A DNA stretch of 64,000 nucleotides from Tetragonia tetragonoides (Eukaryota > Streptophyta > Magnoliopsida > Caryophyllales > Aizoaceae). Below are positions 43,900 through 57,948 of the stretch, piece by piece (position 1 is the stretch's first letter; each line of letters opens with the position of its first letter). The DNA is taken from the NCBI GenBank assembly GCA_038025085.1, contig CM076146.1, positions 12,090,001-12,154,000 of the forward strand, given 5' to 3'. Both the position numbers and the translations under genes were made by a program. The notes under the pieces were generated by a model that saw only the letters and a list, made by a program, of their open reading frames with translations, ran no database searches and was not told the DNA's origin.

Positions 43900-46800
43900 A
43901 ACTCGCGTTCGATCTACTCTAGCGGCCTAGACAATATTAATTAACTATTTAATAAGTTAGTAGAAATTAAAAGTAATATATATACCGTAAAATCATAAAA
44001 GTATGTTGCAGCATTATAAAATTCTAAAATTAGAGTATAGTTTATATCTATTTGCAACTATATGAACTTATAATTATTATGTCAAGCAACAGTAAAAAAA
44101 CTAAAATTATGAAAACAAAAAAATAAAATTACAAACTGATGGGTCTATCCTAATCGATCATTATAAGCTAACTACTATGATGAAGCATAAAGGGAGTGTT
44201 TGGATGTTGGCTTGTAGGTTGGCTTTTGGCAAAATTGGATGTTTGACCAGTCCACCATCCAATATTGGTGTTTGGATGTTAGCTTGTGAGATTGGCTTTT
44301 GGGTTCCCACAAGCCAACTTTTGAAAAGTCAATGAGGTTGGCTTATGGTATTGGCCGGTGGCATTAATGTAGTCCAATGACATAATAGTCCAAGACTTGC
44401 AATTATTTACCTCTATATCATCAAATTCCTCAATCATATGAATGTCTTTATAGGTCATTTTACATATAACCAGCTAATGCTACCAGCCAATGTTACCAAA
44501 CATCTCTTTTCAGACATCCAATATTACCAGTCGGTCAAATCAGCTAACAATACCAGCCATCGACCACCAGCCACCAATCATCAGCTAATAGCTAATCTCA
44601 CCAGCCAATTTTCAAACATGGCCAAAGTTAAATTATAATATTACATAGTAAAATTATGAAACTACAAGGTAGAATTGTGATTGCAATTTGTGTAATCACA
44701 AACATACATAAAAAGTGTAGAATGTAATATTTATTTTACACCAATATGAAATATAATTATATCTAACCAAAAAAAATTAAATTATGAATGTATATGAATC
44801 CAGCTTCATCGATTATTATAAGTTACTATGACGAAATTTAAAGCCAAATTATGAAACTACATAGTAAAATTATGAACATTTCTACAAAAATTATGAGAGC
44901 ATAAAGTAAAATTAGGATGGTGATGGTGTAATTAATCAATATTGACTTCATTCTTTAAAACTTAAGCCCTAAGTCTTAATAAATACTCTTTGTTCCTTAA
45001 ACTCTGGCCTATACCTTAAAGAAAAGTAAATATTATTTTTCTATACTGAAATCATCATCATTAGTCCCTCAGTTCTATATGATACCTAAACCCTAGATTC
45101 TAATACTCACCTTAAATCCTAATGTTAGTACAATTGTGAAACCTAAACCCTAAACTCTTAAAGGTCAGAGTACACCAAAATAGATACGATATTAGAAAGC
45201 ATATGATATGTGATAGTTCTTAGTAACTTTTGTGCATGTTTTGATTACATTTGATCTCTCCACCTTCTTTTTAATCCATTTATATGTTGTGGATAAATAA
45301 ATCCTAAACCCTAACTATTTCAGTGGTGTTAAGAAAAATAACCGTCTGAAAGGTTATTATCATTTTTGTATATTTAAAAAGCTATTATGTCCCCCGTTTC
45401 ATAAATTAAAACCTGAACCATTAAAGTATTTAAAGGTTTATATATTGATATAGTTATGTATCGCTCGACGTCCATGAAACCTAAACCCTGAGCCTTAAAA
45501 AAGTCAGATTGTAAAATATTTCTGAAACAAGCTAGGAAAGTAATAAAGAACCTATAATATGGGATAGTACGTAAATATTTTGTCCATTTTATTGATTATT
45601 CTTATTATCATTGTCATCATTAATTCATTTGAAAAAAATCATGTACGAAGTATTTTATAATATGATAATACGAAGTACAAGGTAAAATTCTCAATCCTGT
45701 AGTAAAGTTAGGATACATGTGTTGTAAATTTAGATTTTCAAAGGAAAAATATAAGAAACATTGTACACAAATTAAGATGTATGATGTAATTGATAGAAAA
45801 AATGTTTAGTAGAGTGATGAAACCTAAACACTTAAAGTCAAAAATTATTACATTTTACAAACTGGCTAATCAAGTATTAATGAAATATATGAGAGAGTCT
45901 TTAAAGGCCTTGTCTAGTGATTATTCTTTTTGTAATTATTGTCATACCTTTAATTTTAGTATATTTTGATGTGAAAGTATAGAGTACACAGTAAAATTGT
46001 CACTCTTATAGCACAATTAGGATGTGTGTGTAGTAAATTCAGATGATTGGATTGAAATATAAGAAAAATTATACAATATGATAGTAAAATTTGAATAAAG
46101 GGGGCACTTGTGGTTGATGAAAATATATGCTTTGTACATTGTGGAAAAAGTAAAATTTGATTTGATCAGGTTGTAAAATGTGAGAAAAATTGTACAATGA
46201 TGGTAAAATTAGACTAAAGGTCATGATTTATTTATAAAAAAGTACTTTAAAGATTGATTGGTGAAAAGATAAAGTAAAATCATGAAATAATCTAGTAAAA
46301 TTTAGTTTTTGATAGACAAATCATGATTACATTAAATAAAAATGATTTGGTAGGATGTACAAATTATTTAAAAATTATTTATATGAAATATTAAATTACG
46401 ACATTCTAATAAATTCAAATGTGTTTATTAATACAAATAAAGAGAACATATAATATGAAAGTACACAGTAAAATTGAATTTCTTAGTAGTAAAATGATAA
46501 AGTGTACAGTTAAAGTCTAGAATGTTGCAAGTTGAATGTTTAATTTACTTGCTACTTATATGTAAATGTTTTTTTTTCCTGATACACAAGAATAGATTTG
46601 GAGATTCTACTAAATTCAAATTCATTAATTAAGTATAAATTAAATAATAAATTATGAGTATGCTGTAAAATTGGATCTTATTCAAATGATAAAATGTACT
46701 ATAATTTTTTTTTCTTATTTAGAAGTAGAGAATAAAAATATCAATAAGATGAGTCTGTACAATCCTCCATTGACAAAGAACAGTATTATTTACCAAAGAA

Positions 46801-46900
46801 TCTGAATATAATTTTTAGAAGAGATAAGAAAGTAAATTTTTTTTGTCTCCCTATATCTTAAATTTGACATTAATAATTAAATATTATTATAGAAGTAATG
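43900..46900. repeat. AT-rich region with GTAAAATTATGA and CCCTAAA-type motifs
   Basis: The short motif AGTAAAATTATGA and variants recur many times, with intervening GATGTGTGT-GTAAATT blocks. Between 44,960 and 45,840 there are repeated CCTAAACCCTAAACTC-like stretches. No frame looks coding. It may be a decayed array or old transposon interior. Confidence 0.45.
44192..44625. mobile_element. MITE with TGTTTGGATGTTGGCTTG ends
   Basis: The left end GGGAGTGTTTGGATGTTGGC and the reverse complement of the right end GGCCATGTTTGAAAATTGGC are related inverted repeats. The interior repeats CCAGC-type motifs. The layout suggests a PIF/Harbinger- or hAT-type MITE; the target duplication is unclear. Confidence 0.5.
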
Positions 46901-47530
46901 TAAAATAAAATTTAAATTTTTTTAAAGAAATAGAGGTTAGAGACATAAGTGATAATTGATATAATATAATACAATAATAAAAAGAACGAAAATAGAAATA
47001 AGAGAGAGAGGGGGATATTCAATATGAGGGAAATAAAATCATGGTATTGTCTTAGTTTTGTTTCCATATAAAATCATAAAATAAATTTCCTGCCTTTATT
47101 GTTTTTGCTAATAAAGTTAACTTTATCATCCTTTCCCTTATTTTAGGCTTTGTTCCTAATATAACTAACTACAATATTTTTTGTTTATTTGCTAAAAGAC
47201 CTTTTTATTTTGTATTATCTACTTTAACCCCTATGACATGGTATATGCTAATTAATGAATTTGACATTGTGGGAACTGACACATCATAGGAGACACATTT
47301 TTCGTGTCTCTAATGAAGACATTTAGCATTGTCCAAAAGAAAATGCTATGTATATTCAAAATAGGTTTCCATCCTTCCCCGTGATTTCTTTTTTCCTTCC
47401 ACATATACAAGATTATAAAATTAAAGAAAAACAAAAAAAAAGGTATAAAACACATTCCAAAGAATCCTGCTTCAACACTTCACACTTTTGAGTGAAATTA
47501 GCCCCGGTCTGATACTTTGTTCGAGCAACT
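46900..47530. other. 3' intergenic region of the GDSL gene
   Basis: AT-rich DNA downstream of the stop codon. No separate gene was seen. Confidence 0.5.
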
Positions 47531-47534
47531 ATGT

Positions 47535-50246
47535 TCAGTTCTTTAAGAAGAAACTCTGTAGATTGCGGGGTTTTACAAGGGCGATGGATCCGCTCCAAAA
47601 TTCTTTGGCGAATTGTTCGTCAGCTTTTTCTGTCGGATGTCCGGCGTCAAACCACAAGTATTGACTTGGATCGCTACAAGCTGTGAAACCAGTACCCTTC
47701 TTCGAACAAGTAAATTGTCCATTGAACATTCCACTTCCACAACATGCTGACTGAGTATTCGTGAAACCTGTCAATAATTGAAATTAATTAGAATCTAGTG
47801 AATTAATGTGCAATGTATTTCAATAATGGAAAATGTTTGATTGATCTAGTGGGTGCGCAACCCGTCTTCACTTTGTATCTATCTCTCTCCTACCTTAAAT
47901 GTCATTTTTTGGAAATAAAGGAGAGAAAATCTGAAAAAAGATGTGAGAGATAGACACAAAGAATAGGTGGGTTTTCAATGATATGTATATCTTAACAAAT
48001 CCATAAAATAAGCAAAAAGTAGTTAATTGTATGATTTCATATATAAATGAACGTACCATAGGTAGCAGCGCCAGAACGTCTTTTATTTAAAGAGGTATAG
48101 AAATCGTAAAATGAGTACTTGAATCCAGGCAATTGGCGAACCAATTTCTTACATAATGCCATCAAACCAGCATTATGCATCCTGGCTATTTTATTTAGCT
48201 CTTCGGTACATTTCCCACCGGCTTGAAGATATGCTGGCAAGCACCCCATTGCTGCTGAACCTTGGAATGCGAATTTCCTTGCACCCTTGTTGTACATAGT
48301 CTGAACATATTGAATAATAGATCATAAACATCAAAGAAAGAGTCAAAGAGATCACTCTACTTGCAAGAAGTATACTACTACTTGTATAGTTCATGTTTCA
48401 TTTAATAAGAAAGGGGAAGCATTAAATAAGTACTCTCTCCGTCCTGTGTTTATGTTGGACATCAAATTTTATAAATTTTGACCATTAAATTATGTGTTGG
48501 AGACTGTAAAAAATAAATAATAATATAATACTCATAAACATGGGATAGAGTATTAATGAACACATCGGCTCATACTCATACTCATACTCATACTCATACT
48601 CCTACATGGAATCTGGGCCTACAAGATTTGACAATAATTGTTTTAGCATGAAATTAATTAAAAAGAAAAAGAAATACTCTATTTGTCTCATTTTATAGGA
48701 CGTTTAAGGTTTTTGCACAAGAATTTTTAAGAAAGTCATTAAATAGTTTTTTATTTTACTAGATTACCCTTTAACTTTAGATTTGATAAGAAAGGCAAAA
48801 AATTAATGAAGTAATGTGAAAGAATGGTAGAATGGGTAAAAAGTAATAAATCTTTTATTGAAACTCTTAAATTACTTATATTATGAAAAAAAAATTAATT
48901 TTCTAGAACGAATTATATGATGAAACGAATGGAGTAAAAAAGAAGAGCAGCCGACAAATAAAGATATGAGAATCTTCCGTCATTATGAAAAGGAAACTAG
49001 AGACTCACTTTTTACGTACTGCTTGCACGTATTACCGGAGAGCTATGAAATTGATGTTAATAGAGACTCATTCTCAACAAATAGATAAGAAAATACTATA
49101 ATGAGATAGCAAGAGAGAGTTCTTACAGTAATGTGGGTGGTCATGTTGCCAAGAACTTGGTTCATATAATTGGTCTCCCTGGTAGTAGTGAGACTGTTTT
49201 TATTTTTACTCCATAGCTCAGTATAGTCGTTTGCCCCAATATTGAATAGGTAGACTGCCTTGGATAGCAGCTGCTTGGTCTGTGATTGCCCATATTGATT
49301 CGCCAACTTTTGTGTCATTTGCACAAAATAATCCGTTTGCAACTTCAAATTCAACTGGACCCAAAAAAAAAAAAAAACACAAATAAATTAATAAATAATC
49401 CATTCTTTTAGACAATGAATAGATACTATATATAAGTGGTAAAAATACTATTACTAGAATCATTTTTAACTTGGTAGTCAAAATTATCAACTTTTTTAAT
49501 AACTTTTATGGTCGGTTATAGAATTACAATTATTCATAGTCAAAGTGTCGTTTTTGAAATTGTTAAAAGTCAAATGGAAAAAAGAATAAGGGACATATAC
49601 GGAGTATCGAATACTAGCTATTACTTACTGTATTAGGACGCGAATCAACAAGCACACCAATAGCAGCATTAGCAAAGTTGACAGCTTGTGTGTAGCCTGT
49701 AACGGTAAGGCTTGGGTCCGGATAAGGTATCGGGAATGGTTGGTTGGCGTATGTCGCTGTCAACAATAGCACATCATTATATTGATACCATATACAAACA
49801 ATGCAAATGAAACATAATTTACCAAACAAGAAAAATGAAATAAATTTTCAAAAATTAACGTTGTTTATCAATTTATACTTTTAAAGTGTTGTCTTGGAAA
49901 CTGTGAATAACAGACGATAAGATTTATTGGAGACGGAGGGAGCACAAGATCTCAGGTATAGCGATTAAAATTTACCTATGAAATCACAAATAAGACGGCC
50001 ATTAGAGAACCTCCCAGCAGGTTTTTTGAAGTAAGTCTCGCCATAAGGCGGGTTTTTCGCTGGTATAGGACCTTTGTTGATATACAAGCCAGTGCCGGTG
50101 TCGTAAAGCGAATCGCCGAACACGTGAAGCGGGGCTTTACTCGGGATCTTAGGTTGTGCATCGGAGCTCAAAGGTGAGAGAAAGACTAACGCTGCACAAA
50201 GTGTTAGTGTAGCCAACATCTTGCTACTACTGGTTGTTATCTTCAT
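47535..50246 (-). CDS. GDSL esterase/lipase, five exons, about 367 aa
   Basis: Secreted SGNH hydrolase that cleaves ester bonds of lipids or other acyl esters. Exons are 50,246-49,976, 49,756-49,629, 49,354-49,127, 48,300-48,057 and 47,767-47,535, all with GT-AG borders, joining to exactly 1104 bp including stop. An N-terminal signal peptide (MKITTSSSKMLATLTLCAALVFL..., cut near SSDA-QP) is followed by block I FGDSLYDTG (nucleophile Ser), NGRLICDFI, block II AVNFANAAIG, block III FNIGANDYT (Gly-x-Asn-Asp), GCLPAYL, and block V FDAGHPTEKA (catalytic Asp and His). This is the usual five-exon structure and length. I chose the second ATG of the first exon because it begins the signal peptide; an upstream ATG would add 19 residues. 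The gene looks functional. Substrate cannot be told. Confidence 0.93.
48431..48552. mobile_element. Short Stowaway-like MITE in GDSL intron 3
   Basis: The ends TACTCTCTCCGTCCTGTGTTTATG and (reverse complement) TACTCTATCCCATGTTTATG are inverted relatives, about 122 bp apart, in a TA context. Confidence 0.65.
48569..48604. repeat. (ACTCAT)n microsatellite in GDSL intron 3
   Basis: About six units of a hexamer, between two MITEs. Confidence 0.9.
48675..48935. mobile_element. Stowaway-like MITE in GDSL intron 3
   Basis: TIRs TACTCTATTTGTCTCATTTTA and (reverse complement) TACTCCATTCGTTTCATCATA, about 260 bp apart. Confidence 0.8.
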
Positions 50247-50304
50247 GGGAAAGAAAAGAAGCTTTTGTTGGTATTTTCGTTTAATAGCTATTACGTAGTA
50301 CAAG

Positions 50305-50314
50305 CTATATATAT
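50305..50314 (-). promoter_or_regulatory. TATA box of the GDSL gene
   Basis: Minus-strand ATATATATAG, about 60 bp upstream of the chosen ATG. It is AT-rich and hence a moderate call. Confidence 0.5.
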
Positions 50315-50329
50315 GTAGTTTGTCAAAAG

Positions 50330-51314
50330 AGCCAAGTCACAAAGGGTGGGTTGGGATTTTGATTTTTAAAGGCGGCTCTTTTGATTCGTAAGTTGTCATT
50401 GTGAGGCATGTCCTCAACACCTTTGTATTCTAAATTTCTAATTATGCAACTCGCAACAAACTCAGACTGTGTGTGTGGATAAGAAAGTAATTGTAAGAAA
50501 ACTGGCACATTCGGTTTAAGATAGAAAAAGATGGCTCAATTATTTTTTATTAATTTTTTCCTGATAATGATTGTGAAGGGAGACTATCACGCAGACACGC
50601 ACTAGCTAGCATTATGTTCTGATCTCTTCACGCACGTCCATTTAACTTTAACTCAATGCAATTAAGTTGTATTCAGTCTAATTCAATTCAGTCAGCTCAG
50701 TTCGAATTAAGTTTAGTCCACTTAAAACTTATCACTTTACATTTTAAAAAAATACTTTTAATATATTTTTTTATCTAATATAAATTTACGATAATACATG
50801 TATAGTGGTTAGAGAGATTTTGAGACATACATAAATTTAATTAACGAGCCAAGTGTCAATTGGATATTGGCCTAATGTTTAAATTGAGTTCTAAAATACA
50901 TTAGATCCCAATTCGAATCTCCTCCCCCTTATGTAAATTTATTTGATCGACATTGTGCTTTATTTGTTAGTTGGACAAAAAAAAAAGGAGCTAAGTATTA
51001 GGGGGTGTTTTAATTCCTAACTGTTACGTCACATATCTTGCAACTGATTTTCTTTAAAATTCAAAGGGTCCAAATTAGACTTTATGAGGCGTCTAGAAGG
51101 AGCGTAATTAATCCTTCAAAAGAAGATAATAATAATAAAAGTATTGAAGAGTTTTCTTTTTCTTTTATTTTTTTACTCAAAATAGGACAAAGGGTTCAGG
51201 AAAAGAAAAAAAAAACAATTCAGTTCAACTCACCCTGTTCGATTAAGATGTATTCTGTTCATAAGAAAGATAATCATTGCACATTTATTAATCGAGAGCA
51301 AGCATAGCTAATAG
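50330..51314. other. Upstream region of the GDSL gene
   Basis: No gene. A CAATTCAGTCAGCTCAG-rich patch at 50,650-50,740 resembles the interior of the Tourist-like MITEs. AGGCGGCTCTTT occurs both here (about 50,369) and at about 51,669, hinting at an old direct repeat. Confidence 0.4.
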
Positions 51315-51573
51315 TACTTAATTTGTTTCACTAAGATGTTTACACTTCATTTTTCAAGGTCAAAGTTTACAAACTTTAACCATAAATTAGTGAAGAAATA
51401 CAAATATTTATAATGTAAAAATGGTATTGTTATATTCATTTTAAAGAATACTTTTGAAAAATTATAATTTTTTAATCTATATATACATATAATTACAATT
51501 ATCTACGATTAAAGTGGTACATTGAAGACCGTAAAAAAATAAATATAAACATCTTCATAAAACGAAGGAAGTA
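51315..51573. mobile_element. Stowaway-like MITE
   Basis: TIRs TACTTAATTTGTTTCACTAAG and (reverse complement) TACTTCCTTCGTTTTATGAAG, both followed by ATGTTTA. The interior has TCAAAGTTTAC and AATTACAATTAT blocks shared with the MITE at 52,132, in opposite orientation. Confidence 0.8.
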
Positions 51574-52131
51574 ATATTTTTGCGAAATAAAATTCGTTGC
51601 GTGCGATGAAGGATAAAACATAAAAGGACTGGATTGAGATTATGGTATTTAAATATGTTGATAATGAAAGGCGGCTCTTTAGTTCACGCCGTAATTATAA
51701 GTGATCTTTTCGATCGAAGCATATCCTCACTAGTGTTTGCTGTTAATTACGTGGTTGCAAATTAAAATAAAAAATATCTATAGGCTGCGCTGTGGAGAAT
51801 CAATGCAGCAAAAGATATCAAGATGGTCAAATATTCAACACAAAACTCATTAGACGGTTTAAACTTGGGCCGACTTGTTTTTTGTGTTTCTTTTTCCTTT
51901 TCGACAAAGACGCATATAATAGCCTCTAAATTACGTGTGTCGAACAAGTTAATTTATATTTAATTTGATGAGTTGATACTTGACGGGTTCAAGCAGAGTA
52001 AGAGATCTCCCTATAAAGAAAATTAGATGAGGTTTTTAATCTTCCTACATGGATGAGGATTTAAATGACTATTGACCACTAAGTTGTAAGAGTGGAACAC
52101 TTATCACTTGTGCTCCCACTGACTGTTACAA

Positions 52132-52389
52132 ACTCCCTCCATCCCAGATAAATGTTTACCGTTGTTTTTTCACAATTTTCAATCCACCACTTTGACCGTA
52201 AATAATTGTAATTATATGAATATATAAATTATAAAATTATGATTTTTTAAAAGTATTATTTAAGATGTATCTATCCATATTATTTTTACATTATAAATTC
52301 TAGTATTTTTTTCATAAATTTATAGTCAAAGTTTACGAAGTTTGACCTTAAAAAAGCAACTGTAATATTTATCTGGGATTGGGGGAGTA
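52132..52389. mobile_element. Stowaway-like MITE
   Basis: TIRs ACTCCCTCCATCCCAGATAAAT and (reverse complement) ACTCCCCCAATCCCAGATAAAT, about 258 bp apart. Confidence 0.85.
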
Positions 52390-53878
52390 TTAAACAATAG
52401 GGGTTACTTTTGCACTATCAAATATACACAAACTTAAATTTTAAATAAAATGTTTTTTTTGAATGTATTTCCGTGAAACGGTTTTATACAAGATCTTCCA
52501 GCTAAAAATTCCGACTTGGAGCGACGACTTTTGTGCATGTCTTCTAACTCTACCGGAGATGTCCAATTATTAGTCTCGGCTTTCATCATTGATCAAGTGT
52601 TTTTCATGATACGTACATTATCAATAAACATACTGTCCTCTAAAACCCTATGTCCACCTTACCCAATCAATGGTTCATGTCCACCAATGCATGCTTTAAA
52701 TTTCTGGTAGCTTTTGTGGCTTGTCAACATGATCAAATCACACGTTATTATCTAGATACTCAATGGGCCATTGTTTTCAAAATATTTTTTCAATTTTCCC
52801 CGAACAATCATGACACACAAGTCACAACGAATAAGGAAGCTACAAGTTTATGGAACTATAAACGTTGTGAATAGTCCGATCCTGAATGTACATATATATT
52901 CCATGGTAACAATTTTGTATTCTTCGTAACAACTTAATTAATTTAAAATTCAGTTATGAAGAAGAAATTGATTTAGTGGATTCTAACACCAATCAAAGTA
53001 TAATAAATTGCATAACATTGAAATGACTTTTGTTATTCTATAACACAAACAATTGTTTAAACCTGTATTTTCATAACTTTTAGTAAGACGATGATTATTT
53101 TTAGTAAAATAAGGGTCATAAATCTCATTTTTCTATAAATCATTCTCACACATAAAACTTGCTCCTTCTCTAAAAATCCCAAATACATTAGTAACATGAT
53201 GCAGTGAATAATATGAAATATTACCGCGGGGTTATATTGATTCCAGAAAAGTCGCCTAGTAATTTACCATGTTCATCTACGGTTATTGATGTGCACCAAC
53301 ATCCTAAAGGTGGCTAGGTATTTCAAATATGATGGTATATATATATAGTGCTATGTATACTATCACGTAATCTTGAAATGCCCATATGGAATGGTATCTT
53401 AGAGTTGTTTTACTGAAAGGATATATGGATCATCTGCAGTAGTTTTCTTTGCAGTAGTTTGAAATATTTTCATGTTGGTACGGTAATTAATTTGTTAGCA
53501 TGAGGCTCCCTTCATTTTACCTGAAAAAAACTGAACTGATCAATTCAACTAAACTTAAATGAATTAATTGAATTGATTTGATTTTTTTAACATGAACTTT
53601 GACCATTTAAAACTCGTCCAAATATATTCAATTTTGGACTCATTTGAAAGTATACATTGAAATATTTCCAATGACATAGGTATCATCACGAATTTATTTC
53701 GGGAATTAAAATTTTTGTGAGTGATAAAGTTACACATGAACTGAACTGGATAAAATTGAACTGAATTGAACTGAACTAAAATTAAGTGATGAGAAGAACA
53801 AAACCTAAGAGGGGTTGCTATGTTTTAATCTTAGTTATTCAGAATTCAAATATGATCTTAAATATATGTTGTCTAATG
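52390..53878. other. AT-rich spacer
   Basis: No gene. 53,525-53,800 is flanked by AACTGAACTGATCAATTCAACT-like and AATTGAACTGAACTAAAATTAAG-like sequences and may be a further CTGAA-rich MITE. Short open frames near 52,516-52,874 are not protein-like. Confidence 0.4.
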
Positions 53879-54128
53879 GTGCATTTGATAGAGCTTATAC
53901 GGTCAGTTCAGTTCAGTTTAGGTGTCAATTCAGTGATTTCAAATTCAGTTAACTGATATTTAATTCAGTTTAGTGGTGCTGAGTTCAGAAACATACTTTT
54001 TATCTCACATATCAAGTTGTATTCAATTCAGTTTAGTTGTGTACAGTTCAATTCAGTAGTGTCCAATTTAGTAATGTTGAATTCAGTTCAATTCAGTTCT
54101 AGTAAGTTCAGCTCTAACAAATACATCC
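53879..54128 (+). mobile_element. Tourist-like MITE with TTCAGT-rich interior, copy 1
   Basis: The left end GGTGCATTTGATAGAGCTTA and the reverse complement of the right end GGATGTATTTGTTAGAGCTGA are inverted relatives, with TAA next to both ends. The interior is dominated by CAGTTCAGTT and related repeats. Relatives lie at 59.4, 60.3 and 60.7 kb. Confidence 0.7.
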
Positions 54129-54345
54129 TAAAAAAAATTTTTGTTGCCACATGTTTTAGATCTAAAGGTGTACTTGGGGAAACTACTACTGGCCTTCAGT
54201 GAATTTTTACTATCTTTAATGAAAAGACCCCCTACATGATTAAACTCATCATTCAATCCCCAATAATAACATGGCTTACGTACGTTGCCTTCGCGATAGA
54301 GATTTGTTTGTCATCTTGAAGTTTTGAGTGATATATATATATATT

Positions 54346-56037
<1,692 letters not shown>

Positions 56038-56937
56038 GTCACTTTGTAAGCCTTCATGGGTCATTCGAAGTTTATAACGAGTTTATTAACAAAACAAAAA
56101 TGAGGATCACTTTATCTTATAAAATGGGTCACTTTGTAAAGTAAAGGGGGTCATTTTTACCTTATGGAGATTGAGGCAGGTTGAAATTGTATACTGAGCT
56201 GAAATTGCAAATCAAAGTCTAAAAAATCAGGTGAATACAATAAGATGTTATGCTTTATTTACTTAGGTTGCACTAGAACTTGTGTTTTAATGTGGGCTTT
56301 GTATTGAAGTACGATTTTTTTTTTTTTTTTTGTTATGCTATGAATTGCTGATTTGTGGATGTATAGATTGGATATGAGATTGTGTAATGGTGGTGATGGA
56401 CCTGATGGTTATGGCCATGGTGTTGTGAATTGATGGGCATTGTTACTTTCTATTCCTTATTGTATTTGTAAAATATATTGACAGTACAACCTAGGGTCAC
56501 TTTTATGAAACCTTAAGGTCACTTTTAAGAGAACTTAAGATGACTTATTTTGGGTACTGTTGGGTTGAGCATGATACCTTAACTAGTCAAAGAACGTGGG
56601 CCCTTGCTAGAACCAAATACCATCTATAATCCTTTATAGTGTGCTAATCCTATATAATGTGATGTAGTTTGGTCTCCTTTAAAGAGATGTACGTCTTGTT
56701 GATACGTTACTCATATGGTTTCCAGATGAGTAATTTGTATTTCAAATATAAAGTGTGACTGCTGAAATTCATCCGTGTATATTATTTTTGCTCATCAAAA
56801 TCCAACAGTATATATACCTCTGAGAATTAGCCACCTAAAAGAAAAAGAATGTGAATTTCTACTCAATTGGGAGAAGTAGCCACATCGAAATCCAATAGTT
56901 GTTAGCATATTCTTTGTTTTATTGGTGTTGATATGAA

Positions 56938-57007
56938 AGCCTATTAGCTCAATTCGTAGAGCAATGTGCTTTGCACAATGAATGTAGGTTCGAATCCTAC
57001 ATAGGCT
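56938..57007 (+). tRNA. tRNA-like sequence 2, abnormal anticodon arm
   Basis: 70 nt. Acceptor AGCCTAT/ATAGGCT is a perfect 7 bp, D stem GCTC/GAGC, T arm GTAGG-TTCGAAT-CCTAC. The anticodon arm is TGTGC-TTT-GCACA, with no 7-nt loop. A box and B box are retained. Relative to copy 1, one T-stem pair changes G-C to A-T on both strands, and the acceptor wobble pairs become Watson-Crick. Confidence 0.65.
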
Positions 57008-57492
57008 ATACTATTTATAAACGGGGTCACTTATGGTTCTATCAGGGATCATTTATAAGTCATAGGATAGTGAAAGTGAGAAAAAAAAAAGCCAATATCT
57101 ACAAACTATAATCAAAAGGATTCCCAATAAGATTGAGGTGTCAACTTAAAAATAGAGAGTGGTCACTTCTAATATTATGCAGAGTCACTTATAGGATAAT
57201 GAAAGAATATCAATATCAGCATACTAAAAATTAAAAGTAAACTCCAATATCAATTAGGGGTCACATTAAAAACAAAGCCATGTCACTTATAAGAACATAG
57301 TGGGTTAGTACATGATAGTGAAAGAACAATGTCGGTAAACTGCAATATAATTGTCGTGTCACTTTAAAATGAAATATGGGTCACTTCTAAGACAATGCAA
57401 GGTAACTTTTAAGACACTGCAAGAACAATATCATTGAGCAATAAAAGGGAGAGGAGAGGGGTAACTTCTTTCTAACATCCAAGATAACAAGA

Positions 57493-57562
57493 AGTCTATA
57501 TGGGATTTGAACCCACATCTTTTGTGCACTGCACAAATGCTCTACTATTGAGCTAATAGACT
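57493..57562 (-). tRNA. tRNA-like sequence 3, abnormal anticodon arm
   Basis: 70 nt on the minus strand, facing copy 2 about 485 bp away. Acceptor AGTCTAT/ATAGACT is perfect, with a C-G to T-A compensatory change relative to copy 2. D stem GCTC/GAGC; T arm GTGGG-TTCAAAT-CCCAT with one weakened pair. The anticodon arm is a 7-bp hairpin TTTGTGC-AGT-GCACAAA. Confidence 0.65.
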
Positions 57563-57948
57563 AAAATGAACCAGAAATAAGACATCTGAAACTACCTCCA
57601 AAAGACAACAGTCATTGGAATAAATGCACTACTGAAGTGCTGTAACTTCTCAAATCATATTGGCTGGTAAGCAGACTACTATGACACGCTGACAATTAAG
57701 GAAAGATGTGGGTCACTTTGACAATTAAGGAAAGATGTCCATGGATGACACGTCGACAATTAAGGAAAGATGTACATGGATTAATCACATGAATATAGAC
57801 AAAGGTCACTTTATAGTTTACATGGGTCACTTTATAGTTAAACAGGGGTCACTTTATAGTGAAACAACAGTGAATATATCAAAGAAGATAGATACGTGAC
57901 AGAACTACAGAGCAAACACAACAAAATAGCAACAGATTGTCAAGCTTA

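Noticed and set aside
56938..57007. Functional tRNA gene
   Set aside because: The anticodon loop is absent and the hairpin closes to a triloop, so an ordinary decoding tRNA is not supported.
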